Assembly (NCBI GenBank): GCA_016190205.1
Contig: JACPQZ010000048.1
Coordinates: 1 to 64,000, forward strand
Length of the DNA stretch: 64,000 nucleotides
DNA from: Candidatus Omnitrophota bacterium
GTDB taxonomy: Bacteria; Omnitrophota; JACPQZ01
Direction of reading: 5' to 3'
The notes below the pieces were generated by a model, which did no database searches, was not told the DNA's origin, and was given only the letters and a program-made list of their open reading frames with translations. Below, piece after piece: positions 9,156-20,430 of this stretch (within the stretch, counting starts at the first letter, position 1; each line of letters starts with the position of its first letter). Both the position numbers and the translations under genes were made by a program.

Positions 9156-11717
9156 GTGAGCACGAGACTTGCGAGATTGGGTCTCTGTCTTTTTATTGCC
9201 TTCTCCGTTTGTTCTGTCCTGCCTAGAATTGTATCTGCACAAACCCCGGAAGAAAAACAGGCATTTGAAGAGCGCGAGCGCGAGCTTGTACGCCTGCGAA
9301 AAGAGCGCATCAATTCGCTCATGGATCAGGCCACAACTTTCGTAAAGCGCAAAGAATACGAACTCGCCGCGCCTTTAATAAAGGAAGTTCTGGAGCTGGA
9401 CCCCACACATCGCAAGGCAAAAAAACTCTCCCGTGAAATTGACGAGAAAGAGGTTAAGGAGGTTAAACCGCCTGAAGTTTCGCCTGTAGAGACCGCTGTC
9501 GAGCGCCACGAGGCCCTGGACGCTGCAGAAAAGCAGGAATATCAAGTGGAGTCCCAAACCCAGGCTGAAATAGACGAGGCCCTGGATAAGGCCGGCGCAA
9601 CGGACGTAGACGCTCTCGTCCGGCGGCATTTCCAAAAGGGCGAGGAGTTTATGAAGGAAGGAAAATATGATCGCGCCGTCCGGGAGTTTCGCGCCGCCTG
9701 GCAGGTGGACCCGGCCCATGAACTTGTTCCCAAGATTTTCGAGCGTATCGAAGCTGCCGAGAAGGCGCTTCAGGAGTCTGCTCAAGCCCCGCCTGGAAAG
9801 GATGAGGGCGCCCCACAGCCCCCGGGGCAGGAGGCGCCTCTTTCTGATACAGGCGGTCCGGATAGTGCCCGGTCCAAACCGTCTCCGGATGCATCGGGAG
9901 AGCTTACCCTCGCGGGATCACCCCGTTATTCCCAGGACTTGGATGAGATTTTGAAGAAGGCCCGGAGGGATTTGGACAGCGGCAATGCCCGGGAGGCCCT
10001 TCTGGGATACGAACTTGCGCTCACGCTCGATCCCGACAACAGCGAGGCCCAGGTGGGTTTAAAGCGGGCGCAGGGCCAGGAATTTGAGCGCGAGCAGGAG
10101 AAGCTCGAAATCAAGAAAAGCCTCCATGAGCAGGAGATGCTCCTCGAAGTGGATGAGAAGACCCTTCTCCCCGAAGATGAGGATTTACCCGGCCCTTCCT
10201 CGAAGGCCCTGCGCAAAAGACCTGCCCCCCTGATAGGGGCGCGTTTCCGCGATAGATTGAAAACCCCGGTATCGCTCGAGGTCAATAACGTGGCCCTGGA
10301 GTCGGTGCTGGATTTTCTTTCGGAGGCGAGCCAGGTCAACGTCGTCGCCGATCAGGATGTGCAGGAGGGCGGCTACCGGATCACGACCTATATGAAGGAC
10401 CTTCCGCTGGAGGACGCGCTCAAATACCTTTTGAAAGGTCATGCCCTGACCTATCGCATCGAGGACGAGGCGGTCTGGGTGACGACCCAGGCGGGGCTCG
10501 AAGGCGAAAAGATGGAGACGCGCGTCTATCGCTTTAACAGCGGCGCGGCGCTCTTTGAACGCCTGGAGGGTTCCGTGGGCGGGCAGATCGGCCGGGCCGG
10601 AGGTCCGGGCGGGCTGGGGGGAGCGCCCCAGGTGGCGGAGGTCGTGACCTTGAAGGAGATTATCGAGCAGTCGGTCGCCTTTCCGCAGGGGGCCAACCTC
10701 GTATATGACGAGCGCACCGGATCCATTATCGTGACCAATACTCCCAATAATCACCGCGTCATCGAACAGCTCATGCAGGAGCTGGATCTGCCCCCTTCCC
10801 AGGTCTTGATCGAGGCGCGGTTTATCGAGGTGGATGTGACGGACCTCGACGAGTTTGTGGGCGATCTTAATCTTTCGTCCGCCCTGAAGCTTGGAGACAA
10901 AGACAACTATCCGTCAAGAGGCGTTGTGGAAGTGGAATCGGGAAGCGGCTTCAACGTCAATACCTCTTCGATACTCGCGGGCAAGGGGGCCTCGGGTACG
11001 TCCACGAGCCTTGCCTCCGCGAGCCAGGGCATGAACCTCTCTATCTCGGGCGTCTTGTCGCGTCCGCAGTTCAGCCAGACCCTAAACGCGCTCAAGGAGA
11101 TGGACCGCACGAAGACGCTCTCCGCCCCGCGCGTGACGACCTTGAACCACCAGACCGCCACCATCGAGGTGACGGACGAGTTTATTTACCCCACCCGTTT
11201 TGAGGTGCAGCTCATCCAGTTCGATATTAACGGCGACGGCGACTTTGAGGATGCGGAAGAGACGCAGTTTGCGAACGTGCCGCAGGAGTTTGCCACGCGC
11301 GACGTGGGCGTCATCCTGCGGGTTACCCCGGACGTGGGGGCGGATCAAGACACGGTCAATTTGGCCATTATCCCGGAGGTGACCACGGCTTCCGATCCGG
11401 GTTCCTCGAGCGGCGGCTTTAGCTTTTCCGGGAGCGTGACGTTGCCTAAGTTTACGACGAGCAACGTGAGCACCAGCGTTTCCATGAAAAGCGGCGAGAC
11501 GGTGGTCCTGGGCGGCCTCATTCAGGAGACGCATGAGGTCACCGAAACGAAAGTCCCGCTCGTGGGCGATATCCCGTTTGTGGGAAAATTGTTCCGCAAG
11601 GAGCGCGAGAGCCTTAGGCGGCGGAACCTCATCATCTTTGTGACGGCGACCATCTTGGAGCCGCCGGGAAAGCAGTATGAAGTGGCCAGCACAGGGGGAC
11701 AGGGCCCCTCGTCATAA
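9156..11717 (+). CDS. secretin (PilQ/GspD family) with N-terminal TPR region
   Basis: Outer-membrane channel subunit. A GTG start gives a signal peptide ending SAQ. Residues about 45-310 contain three TPR-like repeats (for example KEYELAAPLIKEVLELDPTH and KYDRAVREFRAAWQVDPAH). An STN/N0-like domain follows at about 365-450, an N1-like domain, and the secretin core at about 540-840 with VPLVGDIPFVGKLFR near the C-terminus. The Gly-rich segment at about 475-490 is shared with the next gene. TPRs on a secretin may replace a separate pilotin or assembly protein; this is inference. It ends 4 bases before the second secretin gene. Confidence 0.9.
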   Translation: MSTRLARLGLCLFIAFSVCSVLPRIVSAQTPEEKQAFEERERELVRLRKERINSLMDQATTFVKRKEYELAAPLIKEVLELDPTHRKAKKLSREIDEKEVKEVKPPEVSPVETAVERHEALDAAEKQEYQVESQTQAEIDEALDKAGATDVDALVRRHFQKGEEFMKEGKYDRAVREFRAAWQVDPAHELVPKIFERIEAAEKALQESAQAPPGKDEGAPQPPGQEAPLSDTGGPDSARSKPSPDASGELTLAGSPRYSQDLDEILKKARRDLDSGNAREALLGYELALTLDPDNSEAQVGLKRAQGQEFEREQEKLEIKKSLHEQEMLLEVDEKTLLPEDEDLPGPSSKALRKRPAPLIGARFRDRLKTPVSLEVNNVALESVLDFLSEASQVNVVADQDVQEGGYRITTYMKDLPLEDALKYLLKGHALTYRIEDEAVWVTTQAGLEGEKMETRVYRFNSGAALFERLEGSVGGQIGRAGGPGGLGGAPQVAEVVTLKEIIEQSVAFPQGANLVYDERTGSIIVTNTPNNHRVIEQLMQELDLPPSQVLIEARFIEVDVTDLDEFVGDLNLSSALKLGDKDNYPSRGVVEVESGSGFNVNTSSILAGKGASGTSTSLASASQGMNLSISGVLSRPQFSQTLNALKEMDRTKTLSAPRVTTLNHQTATIEVTDEFIYPTRFEVQLIQFDINGDGDFEDAEETQFANVPQEFATRDVGVILRVTPDVGADQDTVNLAIIPEVTTASDPGSSSGGFSFSGSVTLPKFTTSNVSTSVSMKSGETVVLGGLIQETHEVTETKVPLVGDIPFVGKLFRKERESLRRRNLIIFVTATILEPPGKQYEVASTGGQGPSS

Positions 11718-11721
11718 CTCT

Positions 11722-13425
11722 ATGAAAAAACTAATGTTATATACTTTTGTACTGATATTTATCGGGAGCTGGGTATGGACCCCTTTGCTGGAGGGAGCCA
11801 GTGAAGCGAATGGCGACCAGGTCAAGGTGCTTAAGGGCATTTTAGACGAGGAGCGCAATGGGGTAGTGAAGCAAGTCTTGGATGAGCATGAGGCCCTGTA
11901 CGAGGATGGAGAGATGTCCAGTCCACTGTCGACTGTCCACAGTCCACAGTCGACGGACGACGGACGACGGACGACGGACGAAGACTCTGATTATCTTCGC
12001 GGGGCGACCCTCACAGACCGCCCCGTGTTTACCGAAGAAGTGGAGGCGATGCGCGAGGCGCTCGAGGCGCCCATCACGGTCAACTTCCGCAATGTGGATT
12101 TATCCTACGTGCTGGATTTTCTGGCGCGTTCAAGCCAGATCAATATCTTTGTCTCCAAGGCCGCTCCGCTGGATGAGAAGAAGATCTCGATCCGCCTCCG
12201 CGATATGCCGCTTAAATCTGCCCTGCGCTACATCCTGCGAAAGTCCGGCCTCGATTATAGGATCGAGCGGAATGTGATCTGGGTGGCCACCCCGGAGGAG
12301 TTTGCGGAGGAAGAGATCGAAACGCGCGTTTATGTGCTGCGCCACGGCTCTGGGTATATGACGCGCTTTAGCCAGGCGGTGGCGGGAACCTTAGGCCAGG
12401 CGGGGGGCGCAGGCGGCTTGGGAGGCGCTGCCCAGGTGGAAGAAGTGACCAAGATCAAAGATATCCTGGAGCAGGCCGTTCCTTTTCCCAAGGGAAGCCG
12501 GCTCGTCTTTGACGAGAGGCTGGGCGCCGTTATCCTGGCGAATACCCCGTCGAATCTGGCTGTGGCCGAGGAGATATTGTACGCGCTGGATATTGAGCCT
12601 GTACAGGTCTTGATCGAGGCCCGCTTCATTGAGGTGGACGTGACGGATCTTAAGGAGTTCGGCTTCGATTTCGATCTCGACAGCCCCTGGGCGTTTTCAA
12701 AGACCTCGATGGGCGGAGGGGATCACGGGAACCGCTGGCAGGTCAATTCCGGTTCCGGCCTCAATTTTGCGGCGCTCTCGCGGGCCGCGACGGAGGGTTT
12801 GAATTTGTCCCTTGCGGGCGTCTTAACCCGGCCGCAGTTTAGCGTGACCTTAAACGCGTTAAGTGAGTCGCGCCGGGCGAAGACACTGTCTGCGCCCAAG
12901 ATTACAACCTTAAACCACCAAACGGCTACTATTGAAGTCGTGTCCGAAGAAATATACCCCTCGCGCTACGAAGTCGCATTTGCCCGCGAGGCAAGCGAAG
13001 AACCGGCAGAGGGGGATTTCGAGAACGTGCCCCAGGAATTTGTGACCCGCGACGTGGGCATCATGCTTCAGGTCACGCCGCATGTGGGGGCGGATCTCAA
13101 TACCATTACCGTCACCGTTATTCCGGAAGTGAGCGAGCTCGGGAGCGCGTTTTCCTATAGCGGCAACGTCACCCTGCCGCGGTTTTCGACCCGCAGCGTG
13201 GCCACCACGGTCATTCTGGACGATGAGGAGACCGTGGTCCTGGGAGGGCTTTTGACGGAAAACGAGGCCCAGACGGATCACCGCGAGATCCCCATCCTGT
13301 CGAATATCCCTCTCATCGGGCCGCTCTTTCAACGGGATTCCAACTCCTTGCGCCGCCGCAGTCTCCTGGTGTTCGTGACGGCCAGCGTCGTCAAGAATCA
13401 ACTCGCCAGATCCATTGACAAGTAA
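11722..13425 (+). CDS. second secretin paralog, short N-terminus
   Basis: 567 aa counted from the ATG at 11722, which precedes a clear signal peptide (MKKLMLYTFVLIFIGSWVW); an upstream in-frame start at 11677 would lie inside the previous gene. It has an STN/N0 domain (VTVNFRNVDLSYVLDFLARSSQINI-like region near 115-190), an N1 domain and a secretin core (GIMLQVTPHVGA, LGGLL, IPLIGPLFQ). It shares long stretches with the preceding secretin (EARFIEVDVTDL, TTLNHQTATIEV) but lacks the TPR region, so it is a tandem duplicate. Residues about 65-87 are translated from a GTCCACA/GGACGAC heptamer array. Whether the two form mixed rings is unknown. Confidence 0.88.
   Translation: MKKLMLYTFVLIFIGSWVWTPLLEGASEANGDQVKVLKGILDEERNGVVKQVLDEHEALYEDGEMSSPLSTVHSPQSTDDGRRTTDEDSDYLRGATLTDRPVFTEEVEAMREALEAPITVNFRNVDLSYVLDFLARSSQINIFVSKAAPLDEKKISIRLRDMPLKSALRYILRKSGLDYRIERNVIWVATPEEFAEEEIETRVYVLRHGSGYMTRFSQAVAGTLGQAGGAGGLGGAAQVEEVTKIKDILEQAVPFPKGSRLVFDERLGAVILANTPSNLAVAEEILYALDIEPVQVLIEARFIEVDVTDLKEFGFDFDLDSPWAFSKTSMGGGDHGNRWQVNSGSGLNFAALSRAATEGLNLSLAGVLTRPQFSVTLNALSESRRAKTLSAPKITTLNHQTATIEVVSEEIYPSRYEVAFAREASEEPAEGDFENVPQEFVTRDVGIMLQVTPHVGADLNTITVTVIPEVSELGSAFSYSGNVTLPRFSTRSVATTVILDDEETVVLGGLLTENEAQTDHREIPILSNIPLIGPLFQRDSNSLRRRSLLVFVTASVVKNQLARSIDK
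11916..11980. repeat. 7-bp tandem array inside secretin gene
   Basis: About nine heptamers, drifting from GTCCACA/GTCGACT units to GACGACG units, lie in frame within the second secretin just after the signal region. They are translated as a low-complexity linker rich in Ser, Thr, Asp and Arg. Confidence 0.85.
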
Positions 13426-13443
13426 ATACCTTACTGATAAAAT
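13415..13443 (+). promoter_or_regulatory. sigma70-type promoter of the atp operon
   Basis: TTGACA (13415-13420), a 17-bp spacer, then TAAAAT (13438-13443). The -35 box overlaps the last codons of the second secretin. It lies about 87 bases before the first atp gene. Confidence 0.75.
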
Positions 13444-13453
13444 TTAGCTCTCA

Positions 13454-13478
13454 CCCGCCTTCACAGGCGGGGTTTCAT
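13454..13478 (+). terminator. possible weak hairpin in the atp leader
   Basis: CCCGCC-N6-GGCGGG stem (13454-13471) followed by GTTTCATT. It lies downstream of the atp promoter, so it could be a leader structure rather than a terminator. The T-run is poor. Confidence 0.35.
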
Positions 13479-13529
13479 TCCCGAGGCAAAGTCCTGAAGC
13501 CTGTGTTGCTCCACTTTCCGAGATTTTAA

Positions 13530-13751
13530 GTGAAAGAGGACCTCTACCGGATGGTCCGCGCCCTGGGGATGCTCACCACCATCCCCATGCTTCTTGTCGC
13601 GGGCCCGTTGGTGTCTTTTTTCCTGGGGAATTGGCTGGACCGGAAATTCGGAACGGGCTGGATCATGCCGGTTGCCGTGTTGGTCGGGCTTGCGGCGGGC
13701 ATTCGTGAAACGATCCGGGTCATACGCAGGGCAGAGAAAGAGCAGCGTTAG
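13530..13751 (+). CDS. atpI: AtpI/AtpZ-type ATP synthase accessory protein
   Basis: A 73-aa protein with two transmembrane helices (about 14-32 and 43-60) separated by the short NWLDRKFGTG turn typical of AtpI/AtpZ, which aids c-ring assembly or Mg uptake. It is the first gene of the atp operon, as usual. GTG start; the next gene begins one base after its stop, also with GTG. Confidence 0.75.
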   Translation: MKEDLYRMVRALGMLTTIPMLLVAGPLVSFFLGNWLDRKFGTGWIMPVAVLVGLAAGIRETIRVIRRAEKEQR

Positions 13752-14561
13752 GTGGAGCACACAGCGGCGGCGCACGAGGTCGGAGGACACGCACAGGAGG
13801 CGGCCTCCCCCCATCTTCCCACCTTGGTCAGCATTCTTAAACAGCACTTTCCACACCACCCGGTGGTCGAGTTCTTGGGCGCGTGGGAAAACGTCTTGTT
13901 CGCTTTCCTCGTCGCGCTCATCATTTCTACCTTGGTTTTCGTAGGCATGCGGCGCCCTCAAATCGTCCCCGCGGGACTACAAAATGCGATCGAGGCCGTG
14001 TTTGACGGTCTGTCCGGATTTTTCAAGGGGATCTTGGGTGCCGCCGGGGAGCGCTACACCGCCTTTCCGGTGACTCTTTTCCTATACATATGGGGGATGA
14101 ACATCATCGGGCTCGTGCCCTTCATGAAGTCCTCCACGTCGGTCGTGACCACCACGGCGGCGCTCGCGATCTGCGTCTTCCTTTATGTGCAGTCGATCGG
14201 CTTAAGCCGCCTGGGGCTTTTGGGCTACCTCGATCATATGGCCGGCAACCCGCGCAATATCTTTCAGTTCTTGCTCGCCCCCCTCATGTTTGTGCTGCAC
14301 GTGATCGGCGAATTGGCCAAACCCTTCAGTTTGGCGGCCCGGCTTTTTGGGAATATTTCGGGCGAAGACATTATGATTGCCGTTTTTGTTGGATTCGGGG
14401 CGGCTTCTTTGAGTTTCCTCAAGGCCCCCATCGGGATCCCTTTTCATTTCCCTTTTTTCTTCCTCGCCCTGCTTTTCAGTACCCTGCAGGCGCTCGTCTT
14501 TTCGCTTTTGTCAACCGTCTACATCGTACTCATGCTTCCGCATGAGGAGCATACTGAATGA
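13752..14561 (+). CDS. atpB: F1Fo ATP synthase subunit a
   Basis: 269 aa. Carries the proton half-channels. The signature helix contains the essential arginine (FSLAARLFGNISGEDIM, near residue 200), and a final helix is LFSTLQALVFSLLSTVYIVLML. A long hydrophilic N-terminus with His residues (about 1-45) precedes the first helix. GTG start. A REP-like palindrome sits between this gene and atpE. Confidence 0.95.
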   Translation: MEHTAAAHEVGGHAQEAASPHLPTLVSILKQHFPHHPVVEFLGAWENVLFAFLVALIISTLVFVGMRRPQIVPAGLQNAIEAVFDGLSGFFKGILGAAGERYTAFPVTLFLYIWGMNIIGLVPFMKSSTSVVTTTAALAICVFLYVQSIGLSRLGLLGYLDHMAGNPRNIFQFLLAPLMFVLHVIGELAKPFSLAARLFGNISGEDIMIAVFVGFGAASLSFLKAPIGIPFHFPFFFLALLFSTLQALVFSLLSTVYIVLMLPHEEHTE

Positions 14562-14564
14562 CTG

Positions 14565-14640
14565 CGTCATTGCGAGCCCCGGAGGGGCGAAGCAATCTCA
14601 TGAGATTGCTTCGATCGCCTTCGGCGATCTCGCAATGACG
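14565..14640. repeat. GTCATTGCGAG-type palindromic dispersed repeat
   Basis: A 76-bp imperfect palindrome beginning CGTCATTGCG and ending CGCAATGACG, with inner arms GAAGCAATCTCA/TGAGATTGCTTC and GATCGCC/GGCGATC. This is a palindrome type widespread in unrelated bacterial genomes. It sits between atpB and atpE and would form a strong hairpin in the operon mRNA. Confidence 0.9.
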
Positions 14641-14658
14641 GGAAAATAGGAGGATGAG

Positions 14659-14892
14659 ATGACGTATCAAACAGCATTAGCATTTGCACTGCCGATTGCG
14701 GTGGGGCTTGCGGCCATCGGTTCGGCCTTCGGACTGGGTAAGGCGGTCACGGCTGCCATGGAGGCCACGGGCCGTCAGCCGGAGGCGGCGCAGAAGATCC
14801 TGGTCAACATGGTCGTGGGGTGCGCCCTTATCGAGGCGCTCACGATCTATGCGCTGGTCGTGGCGCTTCTCATGATGGGCAAGATCGCCTGA
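14659..14892 (+). CDS. atpE: F1Fo ATP synthase subunit c
   Basis: 77-aa hairpin of two helices around the polar loop GRQPEA. The ion-binding carboxylate is the Glu in GCALIEALTIYALV. Aligned by eye to Na-type c subunits, the helix-1 Gln is Leu here and the Ser/Thr after the Glu is Ala, so proton coupling is predicted. ATG start with an AGGAGG-like ribosome site (14649-14654). Confidence 0.95.
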   Translation: MTYQTALAFALPIAVGLAAIGSAFGLGKAVTAAMEATGRQPEAAQKILVNMVVGCALIEALTIYALVVALLMMGKIA

Positions 14893-14910
14893 TATTGATT
14901 CGGGTTTAAT

Positions 14911-15399
14911 ATGGATCCCTTAGTTCTACGCGAGATCGTCGTCCACGCCCTGGGGTTTATCCTTTTCTACCTCGTGCTCAAGCGCTATGCCTTTAAGCCG
15001 ATCGGCCGCATTTTAGAAGAAAGGCGCAGCCGCATTGAAGGGGATCTGGGGTCCGCCCGGGAGAAACTGGGCGAGGCCGAGGCGCTCAAGACGCGCTATG
15101 AGAAGGAACTGGAGGGTATAGAGGCCGAGGCCAGGCGAAAGATCCAGGAGGCCTTCAGCGAGGGCAGGCGCCTCGCGGCCGAGGTGCATGAGGAGGCCCG
15201 CTCACAGGCCCGCCAGATTATCGAAAAGGCGCGGCAGAACGTGGAGCTCGAGCTTGAAAAGGCGCGTATCCGCTTAAAGAACGAGGTCGTGACTTTAGCC
15301 GCTGACATGGCCGAGCGCGCGCTGCGCACCAAACTCACGGCCGAGGACCATGAGAGATTTGCCGTGGATTTCATCGAAGACGCCCGTGGAGAGGAGTGA
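14911..15399 (+). CDS. atpF: F1Fo ATP synthase subunit b
   Basis: 162 aa. N-terminal membrane helix (about 5-24, IVVHALGFILFYLVL) followed by a long charged coiled coil typical of the peripheral stalk (EERRSRIEGDLGSAREKL). Length is normal. Lies 18 bases after atpE. The gap to atpH carries a heptamer array. Confidence 0.93.
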   Translation: MDPLVLREIVVHALGFILFYLVLKRYAFKPIGRILEERRSRIEGDLGSAREKLGEAEALKTRYEKELEGIEAEARRKIQEAFSEGRRLAAEVHEEARSQARQIIEKARQNVELELEKARIRLKNEVVTLAADMAERALRTKLTAEDHERFAVDFIEDARGEE

Positions 15400-15409
15400 T
15401 ATGAGGATC

Positions 15410-15437
15410 GGGAAGCGGGAAGCGGGAAGCGGGAAGC
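15410..15437. repeat. GGGAAGC heptamer array
   Basis: Four perfect consecutive GGGAAGC units in the 57-bp gap between atpF and atpH, followed by degenerate continuation. Same 7-bp period as the other arrays but a different unit. The G-rich strand is on the message. Confidence 0.9.
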
Positions 15438-15456
15438 GCAAGGCGGGAGGGCGCGG

Positions 15457-16002
15457 GTGAAAGACCTGCCGGTTATACGCCGTTATTCGGAGGCCCTGTA
15501 CCAGCTCGCGCGGGATAGGAATGCGCTGGAGCGTCTGGGCGGGGATCTGGAGGAGCTTGCGGCGCTCTTCGCACAGGAAGAGGCCCTTTTTAAGTTTTTA
15601 ACGAACCCCACCCTGGGCCGCGAGGAGCGAAGGCAGTGGTTCCGCAAAAATCTGGGGCCTCACTTGGCGCCGGTGACCCGGCGTTTTGTCGAGATCCTCG
15701 TTCTGAAAGGGCGCATGGATGCTTTTAGCGAGATCCACGAAGCCTTTTTAAAGCGCGTGCGGCTGGCCAAGGGCGAGATCGATGTGCGGGTCAAAAGCGC
15801 GGTCCCTCTGGCGAAGGGGCTTGTCAAAAAGCTCACGCAGGCGCTCGAGGAGCGCTTGAGGGGCACTGTGACGCTTGCCCTTGAGGTCGACCGGAGGCTC
15901 CTCGCGGGACTCGTGGTGGAATATGAAAATAAGGTGATTGACGGTAGCGCGCGCAGTCGTCTTGAGGAGATGCGCAACCAATTGTTGACCGTGGAGGCCT
16001 GA
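15457..16002 (+). CDS. atpH: F1Fo ATP synthase subunit delta
   Basis: 181 aa, OSCP/delta family: helical N-terminal domain ([20 protein letters not shown]), hinge [14 protein letters not shown], and C-terminal [21 protein letters not shown], matching the family GG-(I/V)-DGS signature. It joins F1 to the peripheral stalk. GTG start at 15457; the stop overlaps the atpA start. Confidence 0.92.
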   Translation: MKDLPVIRRYSEALYQLARDRNALERLGGDLEELAALFAQEEALFKFLTNPTLGREERRQWFRKNLGPHLAPVTRRFVEILVLKGRMDAFSEIHEAFLKRVRLAKGEIDVRVKSAVPLAKGLVKKLTQALEERLRGTVTLALEVDRRLLAGLVVEYENKVIDGSARSRLEEMRNQLLTVEA

Positions 16003-17552
16003 TGCTTAAGCCTGACGAAGTGACGCAGACGATACGCAAGGAGCTCGAGGCCTACGACACGCGGCTGGAAACCGAATCGGTGGGATATGTCCTCCAGGCG
16101 GGCGACGGAATCGCCCGGGTCTGGGGGCTGGATGACTGCATGGCGGGGGAGCTCGTGGAGTTTTCCGACGGCACGGTCGGCATGGCGTTTAATCTGGAGG
16201 AGACGAATGTGGGCGTGGTGGTCCTGGGTTCGGACCAGGCCATTCATGAGGGCGACCGCGTCAAGCGCACGGGGCGCGTGGCCGAGGTCCCCACGGGCGA
16301 GGCCCTGCTGGGCCGGGTGGTGGATCCCTTGGGAAGGCCCATGGACGGAAAGGGTCCCATCCCCGCCAAGGCGAGGCGTCCCATCGAGGCTTATCCTCCC
16401 AATGTCATCCAGCGCCAGCCGGTCAAGGAGCCCTTGCAGACGGGTATCAAGGCCATTGACTCCATGATCCCCATAGGCCGCGGCCAGCGCGAGCTCATCA
16501 TCGGCGACCGGCAGACGGGAAAGACGGCCATCGCCGTAGATACGATCATCAATCAAAAAAATTTCGACGTGCACTGTGTCTATGTCGCGGTCGGACAGAA
16601 GCTCTCGAGCATCGTGGCTGTTCAGCGCACGCTTGAAAAGTACGGCGCCATGGAGCACACTACGATCGTAGCCGCCTCGTCGGAGTCTCCGGCCCCGCTT
16701 CAATATCTCGCCCCCTATGCAGGCTGCGCGATGGCGGAGCACTTCCTTTATAATGGAAAGCACGCCCTGGTGGTCTACGACGACCTCTCCAAGCACGCCC
16801 AAAGCTACCGCCAGCTCTCGCTCCTTCTGCGCCGCCCGCCGGGCCGCGAGGCCTACCCGGGCGATGTCTTTTACCTTCACTCCCGGCTCCTCGAGCGCGC
16901 CGCGAAACTGCGCGAAGATTTGAAAGGGGGATCGCTCACCGCCTTACCCATCATTGAGACCCAGGCGGGCGATATTTCAAGTTACATCCCGACAAACGTG
17001 ATCAGTATCACCGATGGGCAGATCTATCTGGAGACCGACCTTTTCTACGCGGGCGTCCGCCCGGCCATCAATGTAGGACTCTCCGTCTCACGGGTGGGCG
17101 GGAACGCCCAGACCAAGGTTATGAAGCAGGTGGCAGGGAAGCTCCGTCTCGACCTCGCGCAGTACCGCGAGATGGCGGCCTTCGCACAGTTTTCGGCGTC
17201 ACTCGATGACGCCACCAAGGCACAGCTCGTGCGGGGCGAGCACATGGTCGAGATCTTGAAGCAGGGCCAATATCAGCCGATCCCCCTGGCCCAGCAGGTG
17301 CTCGTGATCGCTGTGGGGACTGCGGGTCTTTTGGATGACCTTGCGGCCGAGTCGGTGAAAACTTTTGAAGAGGGGTTCGTTCAGTTTGTCGATCAAAAAT
17401 ACCCCGACATCATGCATGAAATCGACAAGAAAAAGGCGATGTCGGACGAGCTTAGGGATAAGATCCTGAAAGCGGGCGGGGAGTTTAAGAATTCAAACGC
17501 AGTACGCAGTACGCTGTACGCAGTACGTGGAAAGCTACCTGGTGATTTATGA
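16002..17552 (+). CDS. atpA: F1Fo ATP synthase subunit alpha
   Basis: 516 aa. Non-catalytic nucleotide-binding subunit: Walker A GDRQTGKT near residue 168, family signature [14 protein letters not shown]. The C-terminus carries about 15 residues encoded by an ACGCAGT/ACGCTGT heptamer array (17498-17527), making it slightly longer than usual. The start overlaps the atpH stop and the stop overlaps the atpG start (ATGA). Confidence 0.97.
   Translation: MLKPDEVTQTIRKELEAYDTRLETESVGYVLQAGDGIARVWGLDDCMAGELVEFSDGTVGMAFNLEETNVGVVVLGSDQAIHEGDRVKRTGRVAEVPTGEALLGRVVDPLGRPMDGKGPIPAKARRPIEAYPPNVIQRQPVKEPLQTGIKAIDSMIPIGRGQRELIIGDRQTGKTAIAVDTIINQKNFDVHCVYVAVGQKLSSIVAVQRTLEKYGAMEHTTIVAASSESPAPLQYLAPYAGCAMAEHFLYNGKHALVVYDDLSKHAQSYRQLSLLLRRPPGREAYPGDVFYLHSRLLERAAKLREDLKGGSLTALPIIETQAGDISSYIPTNVISITDGQIYLETDLFYAGVRPAINVGLSVSRVGGNAQTKVMKQVAGKLRLDLAQYREMAAFAQFSASLDDATKAQLVRGEHMVEILKQGQYQPIPLAQQVLVIAVGTAGLLDDLAAESVKTFEEGFVQFVDQKYPDIMHEIDKKKAMSDELRDKILKAGGEFKNSNAVRSTLYAVRGKLPGDL
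17498..17527. repeat. ACGCAGT heptamer array inside the 3' end of atpA
   Basis: About four units of the same heptamer family that lies before and in the genes at 205 and 3390, 14 kb away. Here it is translated as the tail of AtpA. Confidence 0.88.
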
Positions 17553-18405
17553 ATCTGCGTGACGTCCGAAGGCGCTTGAAAAGCGTCGAAAATACCCGCA
17601 AGATCACACGCGCCATGGAGATGGTGGCAGGGGCCAAGCTCAAGCAGCTTGAGTCCGCCTTAAGCCGCGCGCGCCCGTATATTGAGGGTCTCCAAAGCCT
17701 CTTGTCGCGGCTTTTGGCGGAATACCCGGGGCAGCACCATTCCTTGTTTGAGAAGCGAGAGGGGACCGGCCATACCGGACTTATCCTTATTACGTCCGAT
17801 ACGGGGCTGTGCGGTTCTTATAACTCGGATCTCGTCGCCGAGGCCGAGCGCTGGTTTGAAACAAAACCGGCGGATAAGGCGGAGCTTTTAACAGTGGGGC
17901 TTTTCGGACACAACTACTGCCTGGCGCGGGGCCTTAAGCCCCACGCCTCATTTACGGATTTTAAATCTCGCGCGGATCAGGGGGCGGTGCAAAGACTCCT
18001 TGAATCGGTCGTGGGGCTTTTCACGGGCGGGGGCGCGGTGAGTATCGAAGTCATATCCTGTTATTTCCGTTCCGCGGCCTCCTGGGGCCCCCGGAGGATG
18101 CGTCTTCTCCCGCTCGAGGTGGGACGGGATGCCAAACCCAACCCTTACCCCACGCTCCTTGAGCCCGGCGCGAAGGAGGTCTTCGAGGCCCTGGTGCCGC
18201 GTGTCCTGGAGGGGGTATTAAGACAAGCCCTGCTCGAGGCCTTTAGCGCGGAGCAGTCGGCCCGCATGATGGCGATGCGCAATGCCACCGACAATGCCGA
18301 CGACATGGTCAAAGAGCTCACCTTGACGCGCAACAAGGTCCGCCAGGCGCAGATTACGAAAGAAATTATCGAAGTCGTTTCAGGAGCGGAGGGGCTGAAG
18401 AGTTG

Positions 18406-18406
<1 letters not shown>
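17549..18406 (+). CDS. atpG: F1Fo ATP synthase subunit gamma
   Basis: 285 aa, normal length. N-terminal [20 protein letters not shown] and [10 protein letters not shown], and a C-terminal helix with [11 protein letters not shown] and [17 protein letters not shown], the family signature. It forms the rotor axle. ATGA overlap with atpA. Unusually, atpD does not follow directly: the nested-palindrome element starts at the stop codon. Confidence 0.95.
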
Positions 18407-20416
<2,010 letters not shown>

Positions 20417-20430
20417 GGGGGAACAGCCCA

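Noticed and set aside
15660-16880. 406-codon minus-strand frame opposite atpH/atpA
   Set aside because: Shadow of conserved ATP synthase genes.
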